Source: Polaribacter sp. (lineage in GTDB: Bacteria; Bacteroidota; Bacteroidia; Flavobacteriales; Flavobacteriaceae). Taken from it: a stretch of DNA of 43,255 bases. The translations under genes and the position numbers were made by a program. The notes beneath the pieces are model-generated. The model ran no database searches. It was given only the letters and a program-made list of their open reading frames with translations, and had not been told where the DNA came from. The stretch spans positions 1 through 43,255 of the forward strand of contig JABJPX010000057.1 in the NCBI GenBank assembly GCA_018663625.1. The letters are read 5' to 3'. Positions 40,659 through 43,255 of this stretch are shown piece by piece (position 1 is the stretch's first letter; every line of letters starts with the position of its first letter).

Positions 40659-42125
40659 TTACTTCTTTACCAACTTTCTTATTTTTATGCTAAATGCTGC
40701 AAACAATAAGGTAGTGATTGGACTTAAATAATTAAACATTGCATAAATGAAATATTCTCCAACGCCTACTCCTAAAACTCCAGATTGATACGCTCCACAA
40801 GTATTCCAAGGAATTAAAACAGACGTTACCGTTCCCGAATCTTCTAAGGTTCTACTTAAATTTTCTGGTGCCAAGCCTTTATCTTCATAAGCTTTTTTGA
40901 ACATTTTACCTGGAATGACAATGGCTAAATATTGATCTGATGCAATGGCGTTTAAACCAAAACAACTTAAAACAGTACTTCCAAACAACCCAAAAACTGA
41001 AGTTGCTACAGACAGTAAGCTCTTGGTGATTTTCGCCAATGCACCAATGGCGTCCATAATGCCACCAAAAACCATGGCACAGATAATTAATAGAATGGTC
41101 CATAACATCCCTAAAATGCCTCCAGAACTAAATAATTCAGTCAATTTCTCATTATCTGTTTTAACTTCAACATCTGTCCAAACAGCAGTTATAATTGATT
41201 TAAAATTTGAACCCGACAAATTACTAAGCACATCTCCTTGAAAGACAAACGCAAAAACAGCTGCTAAAACAACGCCTGTTCCCAAGGCTATTAATGGTTT
41301 CGTTTTCATTAAAATCATTGCAATGACTGCACCTGGAACTAAAAACAACCAGGGTGAAATATGAAACGTATTGTTTATAGAAGCCAACAAGTTGCTAATG
41401 TCTGCACTTCCTGTAGTATCTATGGTAGTACTTAAAATGGAAAAAACAATAAGGGTTACTATAATGGTAGGTACAGTGGTATAGGCCATGTATTTAATGT
41501 GAGTGAACAAATCGGTTCCTGCCATGGCGGGCGCTAAATTAGTAGTATCGGAAAGTGGAGACATTTTATCTCCAAAATAAGCACCAGAAATAACGGCTCC
41601 TGCAATCATTCCTGTAGGAATTCCCAAAGCACTTCCAATACCTACTAAAGCAATACCAACGGTAGCTGAAGTTGTCCAAGAACTCCCTGTTGCAATGGAT
41701 ATAATTGCTGCGATGATTACAGAAGCAGGCAAAAATATTGCTGGACTTAACACTTGCAATCCATAATACACCATGGCGGGAATAATACCACTTACTAACC
41801 ATGAACCAGCCAAAGCTCCTACTAAAAACAAAATCATTATTGGAACAAAAACACTTTTCCAATTTTCCCAAACTTCAGCAACCATTGTTTTCAAAGAAAC
41901 CTTATTCTTAAAACCGACCAATGCCGTTACAAAACCTCCAATTAATAAGATGTATTGATTGGAATATCCGCCAAACCATTCGCCTTCTTCAACAAAAATA
42001 TTATACGCCAATAAAAACATTAAAATAATAACTGGAACTAAGGACTCTGAAAGACTTATCCCTTTATTATCTATAATCTTTTGATCTTCAATGATGATCT
42101 CTGACTGCTTTTTTTCTTTTTGCAT
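40659..42125 (-). CDS. nhaC: NhaC-family Na+/H+ antiporter
   Basis: The 488-residue protein has about 11-12 membrane helices and the NhaC-type pattern: GFVTALVGFKNKVS, TGSSWTTSATVGIALVGIGSALGIP, GAYFGDKMSPLSDTTNLAPAMAGTDLFTHIKYM and SCFGLNAIASDQYLAIVIPGKMFKKAY. The family exchanges cytoplasmic Na+ for H+ or acts as a related ion-coupled antiporter (for example malate-Na+/lactate exchange in Bacillus MleN), so the exact substrate is open. A Na+/H+ exchanger is expected in a marine-type bacterium. It is divergent from the gene at 42205. The acetyltransferase remnant lies directly downstream. Confidence 0.9.
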   Translation of the reverse strand: MQKEKKQSEIIIEDQKIIDNKGISLSESLVPVIILMFLLAYNIFVEEGEWFGGYSNQYILLIGGFVTALVGFKNKVSLKTMVAEVWENWKSVFVPIMILFLVGALAGSWLVSGIIPAMVYYGLQVLSPAIFLPASVIIAAIISIATGSSWTTSATVGIALVGIGSALGIPTGMIAGAVISGAYFGDKMSPLSDTTNLAPAMAGTDLFTHIKYMAYTTVPTIIVTLIVFSILSTTIDTTGSADISNLLASINNTFHISPWLFLVPGAVIAMILMKTKPLIALGTGVVLAAVFAFVFQGDVLSNLSGSNFKSIITAVWTDVEVKTDNEKLTELFSSGGILGMLWTILLIICAMVFGGIMDAIGALAKITKSLLSVATSVFGLFGSTVLSCFGLNAIASDQYLAIVIPGKMFKKAYEDKGLAPENLSRTLEDSGTVTSVLIPWNTCGAYQSGVLGVGVGEYFIYAMFNYLSPITTLLFAAFSIKIRKLVKK

Positions 42126-42191
42126 TCTAAAATAATTTTGTACTGTAATGTTACGATTTTACACCCTCATATGCAAATGAAATTGGTTCCT

Positions 42192-42199
42192 TACATTTG
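42192..42199 (+). promoter_or_regulatory. -7 promoter element five bases before the YdjM-like gene
   Basis: TACATTTG fits TAnnTTTG. Only five bases separate it from the ATG at 42205, so the transcript should be leaderless or nearly so. No TTG at proper spacing is present. Confidence 0.5.
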
Positions 42200-42204
42200 C
42201 ACTT

Positions 42205-43227
42205 ATGGATTCATTAACGCAAATAGTTTTAGGTGCCGCTTGCGGCCAAATAGTATTGGGTAAAAAGATTGGAAACAAAGCACTCTTGTTTGGAGCGATT
42301 GGTGGTACAATCCCAGATTTAGATGTTTTTATTGGTCGTTTTTTATACAATAATGAAATTCAAGCCATGGCTTTTCATCGTGGATTTATGCATTCAATTT
42401 TGTTTGCCGTGGTAGGTGCTTTCTTTTTTGGATGGATTACTTTCAAAGCTTACAATTCAGGAAAAAGAAAGGCAACAACCACCCAAAAAGATTGGATTTG
42501 GCTTTTCTTTTGGGCAATTTTCACCCATCCAATTTTAGACTGCTTTACGCCTTATGGCACGCAATTGTTTGCGCCATTTTCTGATTACAGAGTTGCTTTT
42601 AATAACATTTCTGTTGCAGACCCTTTGTACACACTTCCTTTCTTAATTTGTATCATTGTTACGTTGTTTTTCAAAAGAAAAAATCCGAAAAAAATAAAAT
42701 GGACAAAAGCGGGAATTTATATCAGTTCTTTCTACCTATTGTTTACCATCGGAAATAAATTGTATGTGGATACTGTCTTTAAAAAATCTTTTAAAAAAGC
42801 AGGAATTTCTATGGATCGGTTTTCGGCACAACCGACAATTTTAAATAATATACTGTGGTATGCAGTGGCAGAAACCGAAACCCAATATCATTTGACTTTT
42901 TACTCTTTATTGGATCAAAAACCACTCTCAGAAAAAATCATAAGTGTTGACAAAAACCATGCATTAATTGATATGAGTGATGAAAATTTACAGACCTTAA
43001 CTTGGTTTAGTAATGGGTATTATAATCTCTCTAAAAGAACAGAAACAGGCACTTACAAATATGTAGACTTGCGATACCCAATGATAAATCCTGAAGATGA
43101 GAATAGCTCAGTTTTTAATTTTACCATTTCCAAAAAAAATAACGAATGGGATATTTTACCTTTTCAAGGAAAGGCGCCTACTAAAAAAGATTTGGCCGTT
43201 TTTGTGGCACGAATTCTAGGGATCTAA
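42205..43227 (+). CDS. YdjM/YbcI-like membrane-bound metal-dependent hydrolase (DUF457)
   Basis: The 340-residue protein has the DUF457 opening MDSLTQIVLGAACGQIVLGKKIGNKALLFGAIGGTIPDLDVF, the His motif HRGFMHSILF (about 59-68) and the FTHPILDCFTPYGTQLFAPFS block (about 111-131). These His and Asp residues form the putative metal site. Four or five hydrophobic segments place the N-terminal half in the inner membrane; the C-terminal 130 residues are soluble. E. coli YdjM is LexA-regulated, but no similar operator was looked for here. The true activity of the family is not known to me. Confidence 0.9.
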   Translation: MDSLTQIVLGAACGQIVLGKKIGNKALLFGAIGGTIPDLDVFIGRFLYNNEIQAMAFHRGFMHSILFAVVGAFFFGWITFKAYNSGKRKATTTQKDWIWLFFWAIFTHPILDCFTPYGTQLFAPFSDYRVAFNNISVADPLYTLPFLICIIVTLFFKRKNPKKIKWTKAGIYISSFYLLFTIGNKLYVDTVFKKSFKKAGISMDRFSAQPTILNNILWYAVAETETQYHLTFYSLLDQKPLSEKIISVDKNHALIDMSDENLQTLTWFSNGYYNLSKRTETGTYKYVDLRYPMINPEDENSSVFNFTISKKNNEWDILPFQGKAPTKKDLAVFVARILGI

Positions 43228-43255
43228 CTTGCAATTGGCTTATAAAATGGCTTCG

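Noticed and set aside
43225..43255. Possible 3' end of a minus-strand gene at the right edge (a frame ending KPFYKPIAS before a TAG)
   Set aside because: Only about 9 codons are inside the window and other minus-strand frames are equally possible, so no gene can be supported.

Overview
This window looks like a chromosomal segment of a marine-type member of the Flavobacteriaceae (phylum Bacteroidota), perhaps near Polaribacter or Tenacibaculum; the genus is a guess. The reasons are AT-rich DNA, promoters of the TAnnTTTG type, start codons with almost no Shine-Dalgarno sequence, type IX secretion tails, a gliding-motility ABC ATPase (GldA), a Bacteroidota putative porin, a DnaQ-DnaE fusion and a ribosomal protein S16 with a long C-terminal tail. 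Most of it is housekeeping DNA. I see no insertion sequence, prophage or CRISPR array.

Layout. 1-140: the end of an exported protein gene and its terminator. 262-5322: ilvE, a MazG-like/SDR pair, a small membrane protein, tag, a DUF6146 lipoprotein, folA and thyA. 5440-7600: a nucleoside transporter and a bifunctional nuclease, with the same orientation as thyA-folA, so 3943-7600 is a nucleotide/folate block. 7735-9534: etfA and etfB. 9626-10405: the C-terminal remnant of a phosphoethanolamine transferase. 10499-14832: pdhB, then soluble (ppa) and membrane (hppA) pyrophosphatases. 14899-18427: a tightly coupled operon of an Nramp-like permease and pxpA, pxpB, pxpC (5-oxoprolinase). 18514-22031: pckA, DUF423 and a saccharopine dehydrogenase-like reductase.

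22033-24003 is a translation cluster on the minus strand: rpsP, rimM, tRNA-Ser(GGA) and a tRNA1(Val) methyltransferase gene. The rimM stop codon lies partly inside the tRNA. 24319-28656 is dnaE with a proofreading exonuclease fused at its N-terminus. 28737-30704 pairs a sugar-lactone-oxidase-like flavoprotein with a HAD hydrolase. 30701-35045 holds gldA and a large secreted metalloprotease. 35420-43227 holds lipB, a nucleoid-associated protein, rnhB, a putative porin, a small membrane protein, a decayed acetyltransferase gene, an NhaC antiporter and a YdjM/DUF457 membrane protein.

The observations I would follow first are: (1) the Nramp-family permease encoded with pxpABC has lost the family's metal-binding motifs, suggesting transport of something other than a metal, possibly 5-oxoproline; (2) the tRNA-Ser 5' end cuts the rimM stop codon, so tRNA maturation should destroy the rimM reading frame; (3) the membrane pyrophosphatase has its ion-pathway glutamate in helix 5 rather than helix 6 and carries an extra C-terminal domain; (4) several promoters sit so close to start codons that the mRNAs should be leaderless or nearly so; (5) two decayed genes, at 9626-10405 and 40364-40657.
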